A stretch of DNA of 64,000 bases from Impatiens glandulifera (GCF_907164915.1 NC_061870.1:1471501-1535500), one strand, 5' to 3'; positions 21,195-34,679 are shown, counted from the stretch's first letter. A program made the numbers and translations. The notes: generated from the letters alone by a model not told the origin.

Positions 21195-23311
21195 CAGAAT
21201 AGCTTAGGATAATTCTTTTACATATCATGTTCTACTTCCTATGTTGCTTCTTCCATTGAGTTGTTGTGCCAAAGTACTTTGACCATGTTCACCTCTTTAT
21301 TCCTCAGTTTCCTGGTTTGCCTTGCTAGGATTTGGGTTAGGAGTTCTTCCTAAGATAAGTCCTTTGCTAACTGTACATCTTCATGTTGAATTATATGGTT
21401 GGAATTGGGAATGTACTTCCTTAAATTAGAGACATGAAATACATTATGAACTGCAGCAAGGCTAGGGGGTAGTGTCAATCTATAAGCAACCTCATCTACT
21501 TCTTCGAGGATTTCAAAAGGCCCTATGTACTTGGGATCTAACTTCTCTTTCTTCCTAAATCTAATAATTCCCTTGTAGGAAGATACTTTGAGGAACACAT
21601 GGTCTCCCTTGTTAAATGTGAGATCGTGACGCTTCTTGTCGACATAGCTCTTTTGTCTATTTTGAGTTATTAACAACCTCTCCCTGATCTTTCTAACTTG
21701 GGAAACTGTGTTGGTGACTAACTATGGACCAATGATCATTCTTTCCAAACTTCATCCCAATGCAAGGTAGTCCTATATTTCTTTTCATATAAAGCTTTAA
21801 ATGGTGCCATTCCGATAGAAGACTGATAGTTGTTGTTATAGGCAAAATTTACCAATGGCAGCCTTGATTCCCAATCACCTCCAAAGTCTATAACACATGC
21901 TCTTAGCAGATTTTCCAGAATTTTTATCACTCTTTCAGATTGACCATCTAGGGGTGAAATTTAGTACTAAATGATAGCTTTGTCCCTAAGCCCTTATGTA
22001 AGCTTTCCTAGAAGTGTGAGGTGAAACAGGGATCTCAGTCGGACACAGTTCTAGTTGGGATGCCATGTATTCTAACAATCTCTTACAAGTATAGCTCTTC
22101 ATATTGATTCATTGAGAATGTGTCTTCATGGGTAGGAAATGTGTTGATTTAGTAAGATGATCCACAATTACCCATATGGCATTCATTTTCTTTAAGGTTA
22201 GGATAATCCAACTACAAAATCCATGGAAATATCTTCCCATTTCCAAACAGGAATGGGTAGTGGGCAGATGAGTCTAGTAGGCCTTTGGTGTTCAATATAG
22301 ACTTGTTGGCAAGTTAAGAACTCACTAACATACTTTATGATATATTTCTTCATTTAGGCCACCAATACAATATTTGCAAATTTTTAAACATCTTGGTGCT
22401 CCCTGGTTTAATAGAATAAGGAATAGTATGTATCTCAGCTAATATTTCTTGCCTGAAAGAACCTACAGATAGTACCCATAGCTTATCATTGTAATACACC
22501 AGGTTATTCTTGGTGATATAAAAATGTGTCTCTCTTTTCTCATCCATTTGCTTCCATAAGGTGAGTTGTGGATCATCAGCTTGTCCCAACCTAATTATTT
22601 CCACAAGATTAGGAACAATGGCTAGAGTTGCAAGTATGCATTCCTTCTATCACATCCAGATTTAACTTTTCAAATTACTAAATTAATTCAGGCTGGGCAG
22701 TGATTTGGTTAAGCAAGCATGGATTACAGCTTAAGGCGTCTACTACTACATTGGCTCTCCTTGTTTGATACACAATTTCGCAATCATAATCTTTCACAAG
22801 CTCCAGTCAGCACCTCTGCCTCATATTTATCTTCTTTTGTGTGAATTAGTACTTCAAACTTTGATGGTCTGTAAAGATTTGGGACTTCTCTCCATAGAGA
22901 TAATACCTCTATATCTTAAGAGCAAAAACTACAATTGTTAACTCTTGGTCATGAGTGGGATAATTCCTTTCATGAGTCTTTAGTTATCTTGAAGCATAGG
23001 CCACCACATTCCCATTTTGCATAAGTACAGCTCCTAATCCACTCATTGAGGCATCTGTGCAAACTACAAAGTTGCCTATTTCTGATGGAATGGTAAGCAC
23101 CGAGGTAGTAATCAGGCACCTCTTCAATTTATTAAATTTTGTCTCGCATTACTTAATCCAAACAAATTTCATGTCCTTGTGTGTTAGAGTGGTAAGAGAT
23201 AATGCAATCTTGGAGAAGCCCTTGATGAACCTCCTGTAATATTCTACTAAACCAAGAAAGTTTCTCACTTCAGTCACGTTTGTTGGAGTTTCCCAATCCT
23301 TAACTGCCTCC
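21195..23311 (-). pseudogene. pol: Gypsy pol, 3' part: RT end, RNase H, integrase, chromodomain
   Basis: Reading right to left on the minus strand: RT thumb and connection ([17 protein letters not shown] near 23240), RNase H (CTDASMSGLGAVLMQ near 23050; TDHQSLKY near 22870), the integrase zinc region (22604-22350, ending ILYWWPK), IN core pieces including SPLDGQSERVIKILENL (about 21900-21955) and FAYNNNYQSSIGMAPF, then the C-terminal IN domain (21676-21350). A chromodomain relic follows with VKVLWHNNSMEEAT and EVEHDM (21350-21210). Many stops and shifts break the frame. All parts are in the standard chromovirus order. Confidence 0.85.
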
Positions 23312-23904
23312 TGTTGGAATTATTTCCAATATTTGGGTACATATATTATTTAATAATTTTATATTAGTTGTTATCATAATAAAGATTAAAGCCCAATTAA
23401 AGTGATCTATTAAAATATAAAGATTATGGGGCTTATTTAGACATCTATAATACATGTGGGGATATATTTGTGTAGAAGCAGAAATATCATTTATTATTTC
23501 GTTGATGGGCCGAATAATAAATGGGTATATTAGGGCTAGGTCCCCAACCCATATAAATAGCCTACCTATTTATTTCTCTCATCAGATAATAAGGTTTATG
23601 TTCATCTCAAGAACACTCAAGAAGAAGGCTATCGATATAGGGTTGGAAGACTTAAACCCCACCCACATCTGACATTCCGATCCAGGTCCAGATCCAGAAC
23701 AAGAAGATCCACATTCAGATTCAGGTCCAGATTCAAGATCAAGAGAAGATCAAGAAGAAGAGAATAACGAAGAACGGCTTAATGAACCGTTCTGCATTCA
23801 AGATCCATGTACGTTTCCGCAATTACAGTTTATCTCGATTTATCGACATAGAGTATACATATTATAGACTTAAGGATTAAAGATCTAGACTAAAGATTCT
23901 AACA
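23312..23904 (+). repeat. 5' LTR of the LARD-like element
   Basis: Begins TGTTGGAATTATTTCC and ends GATTCTAACA. It holds a TATATAAAT-like word near 23550 (ACCCATATAAATAGCC) as candidate TATA box. A purine-rich stretch at 23682-23770 repeats (GATTCAGGTCCA and AAGATCAAGA words). Confidence 0.92.
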
Positions 23905-23919
23905 AGTGGTATCAGAGCC
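23905..23919 (+). other. Primer binding site of the LARD-like element
   Basis: AGTGGTATCAGAGCC directly after the 5' LTR matches the initiator-Met tRNA primer complement used by copia elements. Confidence 0.88.
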
Positions 23920-24201
23920 TCTCTATGTCGATTTATTGAGATTTAATAAGGATAAAGATAGATTATTGAATTTGGTTAACAAGATTATGAATAACAATTA
24001 AATTTTCTGTATATTCACATTGAATAAACAGATTCAGAATAAGGAAATTGAATAAATTGAATTGAATGTTCATTTTAAGGATAAGGAAGTTGAACAGGTT
24101 TAATTTTGTTTTATTTTTGTTTCTTACTTACAGTTATGGTCAAATAAGACTAAATATTATGTATAAAACAAAATGTGAGATAATTAAGAATAAGTTAATT
24201 C

Positions 24202-24203
<2 letters not shown>

Positions 24204-24244
<41 letters not shown>
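24204..24244. repeat. (TA)n microsatellite
   Basis: About 20 uninterrupted TA dinucleotides inside the LARD-like element. Shorter TA runs occur nearby around 24665-24685. Confidence 0.9.
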
Positions 24245-24245
<1 letters not shown>

Positions 24246-27200
24246 TTGATTTGAGGTTATATAATTGTTATTAATTAAAGAATATGAATAGACATTTATA
24301 AATGTTCTTGATCTAATATGTTTTTATTTACTGAATTATAAACAATAAATTATTTTGATGTATATGTTATAGTAAAGAATTAAAGACTCTAGACATCTAA
24401 ACGATTTTTCAGAAATCATGAAGAATAAACGGTTTTAGAATCATAAAAAATAAAGAAGATGGAAAAGTTTTATTTCAAGGATTTAATTATTAATTTGAAC
24501 ATAATAATTCAAATCAATAACCTGAATTTAAGTCATAATAAAGAGAGAAATATATGGTAAAGAAGTTGAATTTTTTTTTTTAAAGAATTGGTCAAATTAA
24601 TATCTATTTATTATTAATTAGATAATTAAAGAGATATTAATAAATATATTATATATATTTCGGTTATATATATATATATTGAGTAAGAATTAATTAAGGA
24701 AATTTGAATTTTAGAATAATAATTTATTATCATTCTAATTATATTCTAATTATATAAGTATGTAAGGAATTAAGGAATTCAGTTTTGGAATAATAATTAA
24801 TTATTATAATTAATTTAAGGAATTAAAATAATAATAATAATATTTTAATTAGTTAAAGATTGAAGTAATATTTATTCTGAAATAATTGTTATTGTATTAA
24901 TACATTTATATACAATTAAGAATAAATAAAATATAGAATGAAATTCTGGAATTTTAATATATACCTATAATATAGGTTATGATTTGAGAATTAAGTAAAG
25001 AAAAATAGTTATCATGTTTATAATATTTTATAAATATTGATTACATTATGTTTTTAATATATTTAATGAATTAGTATAAAAACGGATGAATACATCTATT
25101 TAATTTATGACTTGATTATTTATATGAATGTATTCAGAAATTAAGAAAAAATTAAGAATAAAGAGAAAGAAAATAAAGAATTATTATTATTTTATTATTA
25201 ATAATAATTTACAATTAAAGAATAAATAAATATCAATAAATTATTTATCAAGAATTAAGGAAATCAATTAACCTAATAATTGATAAATTTAGAATTTTAG
25301 ATAATTTGTGTAATTGATTATTTAATTATTTAATTATTTATTATTGTTATTATATTTGGATGAATAATCAATCATGTTATATTACACATTCGAATATATA
25401 TACATATTTCGGTCTTTATGTATATATTGTGTTGATTGATATTAAGAAATAATTGAGTGATTAGTAAAATCACAATTACTTGTTTTGTGTAACACATATG
25501 GAATTTATGCAATTTTGATACATAAAACAACATTCAGATTTTCGGTATTAATAACACATTCAAAATTTGGTATAATTTTAGGCCCACTTAAATTTGTAAT
25601 TATGCGGTTGTTAATCGGCCCAAAGGAAGATTAATAATTGGTCGGATTGCAAATTTAAATAATGTATAAATTATTAATTTATAGAACATATTTGTTTTAT
25701 AAGATTAAGACGGTTGTGTTTGTAACTATGCGATTATTAATCGGACAAAAGGAAGTTTAATAATTGGTCGAGTTACACACTTAAAGTATGTACATAATTT
25801 ATTAATTTATTAAATCAATTAATTGAAGCAACATCCTACCAAAGTAGGATCTCTTGTGAAGGTTAATATGTTTTATAAATTAAGAAGGTAGTGTGTATGT
25901 ATTTCATGTGGTTATTTAATCGGCCCAAAGGAAGATAAATAATTGGTCAGAATAACATTATGCACATGTGGTAATAAATATGTAACAATTATTCGGTGGG
26001 CCATGTGAATAATTGGAATATCCAAAGATAACCAATTATTTGACAGGACTTATTGTTAATATTTGATTACTACAAAAGAGTACCATTTCCAAGTTAATAT
26101 TTAATGTCCAAAGACTAAATATTAATGTTGCGTTTGGTATCTTATGATGAGACGTACCATTATTTTGAATTTATGTGATTATTAAAATTTTGTGAGTATG
26201 GTTGTTCATTTGTTTTGTTATCTAATCAAGTTAACACTTCTGTTTATACGGATTATTTTTTTGTCAACATTTTAAGTTCATTTTATATGATATAATTTTT
26301 AAGACATATTTAGAATTTGTTGTATTTTTAAGAATTATATCTAAAATGGTTAAAATTGCTAAGGGTATTATTAGAATAAAGATTTCATAAATAATAAATG
26401 TTTTATTTTGTTTCAAAAGTAATGCATTAAAGTCAGAGTTACAATAATGTATTCTCATGCATCTAATTTGGATTTTCTTATTTACACTTAAATTAATTGA
26501 TGTGAATTGTATTTGTCTAAAGGGAGACATAGTCTCTATATGAACTCACATCAATTGTGTGTAAGAAAAATAAAAGATTGAAACAAAAATAACATAAATA
26601 GTGTTCACTTAGCAAATACCTTAATGCATAATAAAGAAATGAAGTTGTAAGAATTGCAGATATTGCACTTATAAGAAAATTACTAAAGAAAGTGGTGCAT
26701 AAAAGAATACATATTATAGTTTATTTTGTTTGTTTTAAGAGTAATTTAACTTCAGTACTCATACACATTTGATGGTAACTTCAGTATTACTAAAGTAAAT
26801 GTGTTGATGTACGGTTGAGTTAATTGTCAAAAGTCAATTGATGGTGAAAGAAACATCGGCGTGGGCATTGACAATTCATATTAAAGATGAAGAAATAAAG
26901 AACTACCTTAGATACTTTTTTTATTTGGAAACAAACATTTATGGAATATCTTCATGTAATTGATTCATTTGGAAGGAAGAGTTAAGAATTACAACTTATA
27001 TATGGAATAAAGATTCAACTAAAACAACTAGTAAATTCTTTTGGGGTTGTCCAGTTAAGGTCAGGCCTTATAGGTCTAAAGAAAATAAACTAGACTAAAG
27101 AATTTATCAGATGTTAATTATTGGATATTCTAAAAGATCTAGAGACAAATTTAGTCTCATAAGTACTTCAAGATTAGCCTTGAAAATAAATATATACATA

Positions 27201-27590
27201 AGACTCCTTAAACAAGAGTCTAATGTATTCTCTAGATTATATGAATCAAGAAATTAAGAATATTTATGATGTTGGACAAATACTTGAAGGATCCTTCCTG
27301 GTTTGGATCATTAAGAAAGCAACCAAACAACTAATGTGATATTTTAAGAACAAAACATTACATACTCATATAGTGAAATCGAATCGGATAGAGATCATTT
27401 GGTATATTGATTCGAATTTTGTTGGATACTAAAACAGTCGAAAATTCGTGCCACATCATTTTAGTTTAAAGAATTAATTTTTGGAAGAGTGTTATGTAGA
27501 CACTCGAATTATTTCAAGTTGATGGCAGAATTTATTAGGTGTTTTGTGGCATCCAATTAAAGAATCCGACTGCAAAATTTTGTCACGGGG

Positions 27591-27836
27591 TTGCAAATTA
27601 TGAATGATATAGAAAGACCACTAAAGATATTACGTGACAATAATTTGCAGTTCTTTTACTTTAAGAGTAATATGAGTTCGACTAAGTCGAACTATTTGGA
27701 AAATAAAAAATTCATAATGTTTACTTATCTATTGAGCATATTTGGACAAACTCTAAAATTACAGACCAGTTCTCTAAATATTTGCTATCCGAGGTCTTTC
27801 ATTAACATATTGTTCATATGGATATTACATATTTAG
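27591..27836 (+). pseudogene. Copia RNase H relic in the LARD-like element
   Basis: The open stretch contains NDIERPLKILRDNN followed 15 residues later by SKSNYLENKK. This aligns by eye with the copia RNase H segment before and around the conserved CDN and KHID words. Further words in shifted frames downstream (SIEHIWTNSKITDQFSKYL) continue the same region up to the polypurine tract. The catalytic residues are lost. This identifies the element as copia-derived. Confidence 0.6.
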
Positions 27837-28274
27837 ATGATATACAGTTTTAGTGGGAGTTTGTATTGTGATGCTTGTATAGATACAATTTGGAATTTAT
27901 GTGCACATTAAAGAATTAGTTTCTAAAGAAATTAAAGATTTAGTTTTAAAGAAAGTCAAGATTTTAAAGTTATTCAGATTGATCTCTATAAAGAATAAAG
28001 GAGGACCAGTTGGTATTAGACATGTTAAAGATCATACTACATGTTAATCCACACTACACACCCATGTTTAATCTATGTTATTTGATTGTATTGACATATG
28101 TGACTATTGAGTGTTTAGTTACGAACTAATGTAACAAAAATCGCTTTAATCCTATGTTGAAATAATTGGTGGACGAGATTGATGTAGATGTATTTGGAAA
28201 TGATAACAATATTTTGAGCTCTTAAGGTTATAATATACAATTGAAGGAAATATTATATGACCCAAGTGAGAGAT

Positions 28275-28867
28275 TGTTGGAATTATTTCCAATATTTGGG
28301 TACATATATTATTTAATAATTGTATATTAGTTGTTATCATAATAAAGATTAAAGCTCAATTAAAGTGATCTATTAAAGTATAAAGATTATGGGGCTTATT
28401 TAGACATCTATAATAAATGTGGGGATATATTTGTATGAAAGCAGAAATATCATTTATTATTTTGTTGATGGGCCGAATAATAAATGGGTATATTAGGGCT
28501 AGGTCCCCAACCCATATAAATAGCCTACCTATTTGTTTCTCTAATCAGATAATAAGGTTTATGTTCATCTCAAGAACACTCAAGAAGAAGGCTATCGATA
28601 TAAGGTTGGAAGACTTAAACCCCACCCACATCTGACATTCCGATCCAGGTCCAGATCCAGAACAAGAAGATCCACATTCAGATTCAGGTCCAGATTCAAG
28701 ATCAAGAGAAGATCAAGAAGAAGAGAATAACGAAGAACGGCTTAATGAACCGTTCTGCATTCAAGATCCAGGTACGTTTCCGCAATTACAGTTTATCTCG
28801 ATTTATCGACATAGAGTATACATATTATAGACTTAAGGATTAAAGATCTAGACTAAAGATTCTAACA
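28275..28867 (+). repeat. 3' LTR of the LARD-like element
   Basis: Same 593-bp length and ends as the 5' LTR; about 12 substitutions and no indels between them by eye. Followed by the CCTCC target duplication and then gypsy RT sequence. Confidence 0.92.
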
Positions 28868-28872
28868 CCTCC

Positions 28873-30215
28873 ACCTTTGAGGGATCAACCTCAATCCCCT
28901 TGGATGAAATGAGATGCCCTAAGAAGGCAATCTGTGTGAGTCGGAAGTCACACTTGCTTAACTTTGTAAACAACTGGTTTTATTTTAGGACTTGCAAAAC
29001 TATAACCAAGTTTTGTCGATGATCTTCCTACGAATGTGAATAGATTAGTATCTCATCTATGAAAACCACAACAAACTGATCCAAATACGAGTGGAATACT
29101 CTATTCATCAGCTCCATGAATACATCCAGTGCATTGGTTAGCCCAAATGGCATAACCAGAAACTCATAGTGCCCATAGTGAGTTCAAAATTTTATTTTCT
29201 TTATATCCTCGTCCTTGATTATCATCTAATGGTAACCAGATCGTAGATCAATCTTTGAGAACACCGAAGCCCCTTGTAGTTGATCGAATAGGTCGTGAAT
29301 CTTGGGCAACGGATACTTGTTCTTGATTGTCACCTTGTTCAGCTCCCTATAATCGATGCACAACCTCTTTAACCCTTATTTCTTATTCAAAAGAAGTATT
29401 AGTGCTCCCCATGGGGACACACTTGGGAGGATGAAGCCTTTGTACAGATATTCTTGTAATTGCTCCTTTAGTTCCTTCATTTCTGTGGGTGCTAAGTGAT
29501 AAGGTGCCTTTAAGATTGGCAGCGTACCAATCTTTAGTGTTATCGTGAACTCTACATCTCGTTTAGGTGGTACTCCTATAACATTATTAGGGGATATACT
29601 AGGATAATACCTTACTACCTCAATGTCTTCCCGTTTGAGTTTCTGATCACCTATCATGGCATAATTATTAGTCACTACCCTAGTAGCTCCTTTCAAAAAC
29701 AGCCGCTGACCTTTGAATGTAGGAATAGCACAGAACATAAAGAATTTTCCATCCTGATCTATTAGTACCACCATTTTCCTATTACAATCAATCTGCGCCT
29801 CATGACGGGATAACCAATCCATACCTAGGATAACATCAAATCCTACCATCTCTACTACAATAAGATCTATTAACATCTTATGGTTATGATTGTAAATTGT
29901 GCAAGCTTTAATAATCTTATTAGTATTCAGGTGGGAGCCTGAAGGAAGTAATATACTATATGTAATCACGGATTCATCAGGTTTCAAGCCAAATTTTTGA
30001 ACAAAGCATGTTGAAATAAAGGAATGAGTTTCTCTCATATCTATCAAAGTATTGGCTAATATCTTAGCAATTAGTATATTACCCGTGATGATCGTTGGGT
30101 TATGATCTGCCTCCTCTTGTGTCATTGTAACATCCTCCCCGACACAACTTCCTTCTTCTTATGATAGTCTCTTTGGAAGTGCCCTCGCTGCTTACATATA
30201 AAACATACATTGGAT
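28873..30215 (-). pseudogene. pol: Gypsy gag end, protease and RT, 5' part of pol
   Basis: Minus strand, right to left. The zinc knuckle CFICKQRGHFQRD (near 30160-30200) has Tyr in place of the last Cys. The open part 30125-29376 begins MTQEEADHNPTII and carries an aspartic protease in which the usual D-S-G-A reads DMRE (NTLIDMRETHSFIS). Next come RT motifs: [38 protein letters not shown] and [13 protein letters not shown] (second catalytic Asp of the DD pair is Glu). The RT is cut at DPSKVE by the LARD-like insertion and resumes at 23311. Most of gag upstream is deleted. Confidence 0.85.
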
Positions 30216-30370
30216 CCTTACAAGCAATTCCCTATCATCACATCTATCATGATTATATAAAAGTTTTATGCACATGCTTCATTTTAAAGATAGATCATTC
30301 TTACTATAAAAGTCTATTATATGTAGACTTCATTTGACAACCCAAAACATATACAGAACTACATCATTTC

Positions 30371-30383
30371 TGTCATGATACCA
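30371..30383 (-). other. Degenerate primer binding site of the gypsy element
   Basis: The minus strand reads TGGTATCATGACA next to the inferred LTR end at 30384. It resembles TGGTATCAGAGC with changes in the second half. This placement defines the inner LTR boundary and is tentative. Confidence 0.45.
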
Positions 30384-31943
30384 TGAAAGTCTTATATACA
30401 TTCTCCATTAGACAGTCAAGTAAAGATACAAAAAATATAAGCTAAGTGAATATACAAAAAGACAAGTTAAGACCATCAGTCTTGGTCATTCCTTCCACAC
30501 TCATTTCCATCAGATTGAGTCAAATTGCTCCCCTCTAAGACTCAATCTTTCAATTGCATACTAGTTATAGCTGTGTACCTACACCACACAAGCATAGTGA
30601 GTCTAGTGACTCAACAAGCAAATAAGTATTTAAAACATATTGGAATGCTTTACTTTTAAAAGGGGTACATGTGTATAAAAAGTGTTCATCATTTAAAAAG
30701 GAAATAATTAGTTTATAAACATCAAAGACAAGTTTAGAGAAATGATATAATGGTGTCTGTAAAGTTACATCTTGATACGTATTTTGACCCTAGACCATTC
30801 AGAGTTGATCTTGAAGGCAAGGAATCCGTTTGAGCCGTATTTGGCTAGACACGATTAGGAGTCCATACCTAAAAGCCCTTGACTTGTTTGGACCATCTTT
30901 CAGTTTGGGTAGCAGTAACTAGAGCTCATCCTAGAAACTTTGGTCCTATAATAATCAACTAATATTTTGGATTCAGCTGACCAGAGCTCATCATGGCTAG
31001 CCTCTTCCCATTTTCGTCAATTTTTGTTCATCAATAAGGGGTCATCATATATTCATAACTCATAAGGGTTTGGGTTTCATAAATGGTGTGTATATTTTAT
31101 AAATCATGGTAGCCCTATCATACTTGGAAAACATGATAAATATTATCATACTTGGAAAAAACAACTTGTTTATCAATCATGTTTGTCAATAAAACCATGT
31201 TATGTCATAAAATCATGCTATTCAAACATATATACAAATTATATAAAAAATACATAAAATACATAGTTGTATGTGGGTTATAAAAGTGGTTTTGGAAAGA
31301 GCTTGCCTTAATTTCGAAATGGGCTAAAGAAATGGTCTTTTTTAAGGTTGGTTGTCCCTCTTAAGCTGCTAGATGTTTGCTTTTCCTTAAGGCTGCTAGG
31401 GTTGGCTGTTCTTCAAGGATTCCTAATTGTTGGTTGTTCTTGAAAGGGTTCTTTAGAGAACTTCTTCTAGGTCTTGCTAATATAGAGAGAATTGGATTTT
31501 CCTAATGAATAATGGTGATAGGGTGTAAGGTGGCCTAATGAGCTGGTATGATAGGTGGAGGGCATCCAAGATGTGCAAGTAGAAATCGTGCAAGTGGGTA
31601 TATTGTGGAGAATTAATAAAGTGCCAAGTATTTTGGTTATTTGCTGCCAAGTGTGGGTTTAATTCTTGTTGACCAAGAGAGATAATACTTCTAATAAATT
31701 TAATCACTATATATCTTAATTCTACGGTGGTTCCCTTCTACATGTTGTTTCACACATAGAATTGGCAAATAAAATTTATATTTATGATCCTAATTGTAAT
31801 ATCAGGTCCATTCATTATTTGTTTCAATAAAAATCTTTAAGTATAATTTATAAGTGATCAAATAAGAGTGAAAAACACAAATAATATGCCATTGTTACTA
31901 ATTAATCTCTTATAACATGAAAAGATGCACTTGGGCATAACAC
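30384..31943 (-). repeat. 5' LTR of the gypsy element (about 1.56 kb)
   Basis: The outer end at 31943 is fixed by the 29-base match to 21127-21155. The inner end (TGAAAGTC on the plus strand) is inferred from the adjacent primer-like site. There is no full partner LTR because the 3' copy is truncated. Non-coding. Confidence 0.6.
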
Positions 31944-34660
31944 CCGGACTACTAATTAAAGGAAATAAATGTTATAAATAAAACTTTTTGATAGTCAGAT
32001 TTTTACTTTAAAAAATAAAATCGTTTTCAACGGGCGCGAAAGCCCTTCTCCGAGCGTAACTAAATAATGAACCCCTTTATGGAAACTCTGGTATAACGTA
32101 CGTTTATATACATACATTTTACTGATTTTTCTAAAATTATTTGGCGAATCTATTTTCAAATAAATAGTTTTTTCTTAATTTAATTGTGTTTAATTAATTT
32201 AAACCGTATTTCATATCAAATTATCATTTGGTTACAATTAAATTCTCATATTATTAAAATTTGAATAAAATTAATTATTTTCACATAATTAATTTCAAAA
32301 GCACCCCAAGTACTGTCAAAATCTTTAAGAATAAATGTTTTATTTTAAAAATATTCCTGGCACACAAACCAAGGTTAAAATGCATAGAACCTCGAGACAC
32401 CTCGAATCCCCCGTATTGCCACGTGTCATCTGACACGTGTTAAGTTGTGGAATGAACTTTTCGAAGGTTACAACAACGCTTGGAAGCACCTCCATGGAAT
32501 GCTATACACAGCATCACCAGGTCACTCCAACATCAGAACGCTATAGTTTATATCTCTCTAAACACTCTCATTATATATTGGACATAATAACTTAGTGTTA
32601 GAGGTCATACTCGAATCAGCGTTTTCAAAACCAATTTGCAAATTTGATTCAAAAGGTTACTCTATAAGCAATACAAATCTACATACCCAATTTATAAAAT
32701 TAAAAAAAATATTTTGATTTATTTTCAAATAAATAAAATCAATATAATTAACCCTGAGGCCAAAACATAGTTAAAACAATTAATTAGATTAATTATTGTG
32801 ATAATTAAAATTTAATTAATTAAGGAAAATGGAGAAAGCACAAAATAAAATTATTTGGGATAAATGTTGTACTCATTTTATCTTAAAATAATTTTAGAAA
32901 AAAATCAAGGGATACAAATATATAATTTAGGATGAAATTATATACCCATTTCATCCCCAAAAATTATTTATTTAACCCAAAAATATAAAATAAATATAAA
33001 ATAAGATATCCACTCTCAATAAATCCAAAGCTAAGATATCCACTCTGAATCTTCAAATCGTGATTTATAGAAAATCTTCAATTAAAGCTTCAAGATTTCG
33101 GATTTTTTGAAATCTTTTCATAAGGCCTTAAAGATTAGATTTGAGCATCCCCAAAGCTTCCCTAAGGTTTAAGGAGTGTTCTTCAATCCTTCATACTCTT
33201 CACTCTTTAATTCATACTTCTAGTTTGAATTTGAAAAATTATATTTCAATATTCACAAGTTTGTATGTTGTCTGGTTATTGAATTTTAGGATTGGAAATC
33301 AATCCTAGGATCATTTTCAAACTTTTTATTTATGTTAGAATCAATCAATCAACTTTAAACAGAAAAACTCAAATTTGAATTTTAAAAATCTAAAACTTGG
33401 GTTTGTTGTTCTTGGGCTAATCCTCAAGAATAACAGCTTAAAAAGCTTCTAAACATGTTTCTAATGAAGTTGGGAAACTATTTGGATCATGTTTGATCAA
33501 AATCAATTTTTTTTAAATAATTGAAAATTTTAATTTCTTGATTTTGTCCTAATGAACAGTCAATGTTCATGTTTAGGTACCAATCAAGTATATGAAGTAT
33601 AAAGAATCTATTGGAAAGCTCCTACACTTCAAAACAACTTTAAAACCAAAAACCCGATTTTTGGCCAAAAACTATTTTTAATGAATTGATCATCAATCAG
33701 GTCAATTGGTACCTTGGGATAATGTTCTAAATGTAACTAGAAGCTTTTTGAATCTACCCAGGCCCTTGGATCAAAGAATCCAAGCCTCCATCAAAAATGC
33801 AGAACCTGCAATTTTGATGTTCTTAAGAACCGAGACTTTTCAGCCAGGACCGAGATATTATTTTGGAGTGATGACCATTCAATGATATGTAATGCAAATG
33901 TTATATACACAAACTTCATTATTTACGTGGCTTTTGCGATGCTTTCAATTAGTGGATCTCGTTTTTGGTTCATTGTGAAGGACTTTTGGATCTTTGAAAA
34001 TGGTTAAAGGAGAAATCACATCAATCGTATGACGACCAATGTCGTCATTTATGCACATACGTGTTCCTAGGGGAAATATGCGCACATTTTCCAACTCATC
34101 GTTTTATTTTAAATAAAAGCATCAATTATGAGTGTTATTCATAAATCGTATGATTCGTTACAAACTCACACACCCCTCGTTCTCGCCTTACAAATGTGTA
34201 CGGTATTTTTGAAAACATAAGAAATGTTTACGTTCATAGATAGAAATGAATAATGAATAGGAAAATCAAGTCTTCTTTGAGATTCTTCCTTCCTTGTTTC
34301 TTGGTATTTCACCTTCTTCGTTTGTTTCTTCGTTTGTATTGACATGTATAGACACCTTAATTTTACACAAAAATAATTAAAATAAATATATTCGGTATAG
34401 TACAATGTTCATACATCAATACTAGACTAAAATATTTAAAATAAATAATTAATCTATGAACCAACTCTTTTCTTTTGAGTCTACTCTAAGTTGATTCTAA
34501 TGTCAATTTTTAAAAATACTCAAAATTCAGGCAAATAAACACCTCAATCCATAATTCAACTCATATTATTCAACTCATACATAACCCAAACTAAATTTAC
34601 TCAACACATATTATTCACTAATATGAGTTGAGTATGAGTTCTATGAGGTATGAATTGGAT
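31944..34660. other. Non-coding relic sequence, no gene recognised
   Basis: Long AT-rich stretch with scattered more GC-rich islands (32020-32080, 32370-32540, 33830-34100) that read like old LTR or untranslated retrotransposon sequence. No LTR pair, primer site or protein motif could be established. Includes the G-box palindrome at 32420-32439. Confidence 0.45.
32420..32439. promoter_or_regulatory. 20-bp palindrome with two G-boxes
   Basis: CACGTGTCATCTGACACGTG has 9-base perfect arms around TC, each arm carrying CACGTG. G-boxes bind plant bZIP and bHLH factors. No gene start lies within 4 kb downstream, so it may be a leftover LTR enhancer. Confidence 0.4.
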
Positions 34661-34679
34661 AATTTAAACTATCTTTTTT

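Larger units (their letters stand above)
23312..28867 (+). mobile_element. Copia-derived non-autonomous LTR element (LARD-like), 5556 bp
   Basis: Two 593-bp LTRs (23312-23904 and 28275-28867) with TG...CA ends differ at about 12 positions by eye (about 98% identical). They are flanked by a perfect target duplication CCTCC (23307-23311 and 28868-28872). A primer site AGTGGTATCAGAGCC follows the 5' LTR and CAAGTGAGAGATT precedes the 3' LTR. The 4.37-kb interior is very AT-rich and has no gag, protease, integrase or RT. A decayed RNase H relic survives at 27591-27836. It sits inside the gypsy pol in the opposite orientation. Because the LTRs are nearly identical while the interior is thoroughly degraded, it was probably already non-coding when it moved. 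Confidence 0.9.
21127..31943 (-). mobile_element. Ty3/gypsy chromovirus (Tekay-like), decayed and split
   Basis: On the minus strand: 5' LTR (30384-31943), primer site, a gag remnant with a zinc knuckle, protease, RT (interrupted by the insertion at 23312-28867), RNase H, integrase, a chromodomain relic, polypurine tract and 28-29 bases of the 3' LTR (21127-21155). The 29-base word at the two outer ends (ACATGA..AAGATGCACTTGGGCATAACA) ties them together. The IN-terminal VAYRLTLPPSLAAVHNVFHV and the chromodomain words after it indicate a chromovirus. Stops and frameshifts run throughout; the element is dead. Confidence 0.82.
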
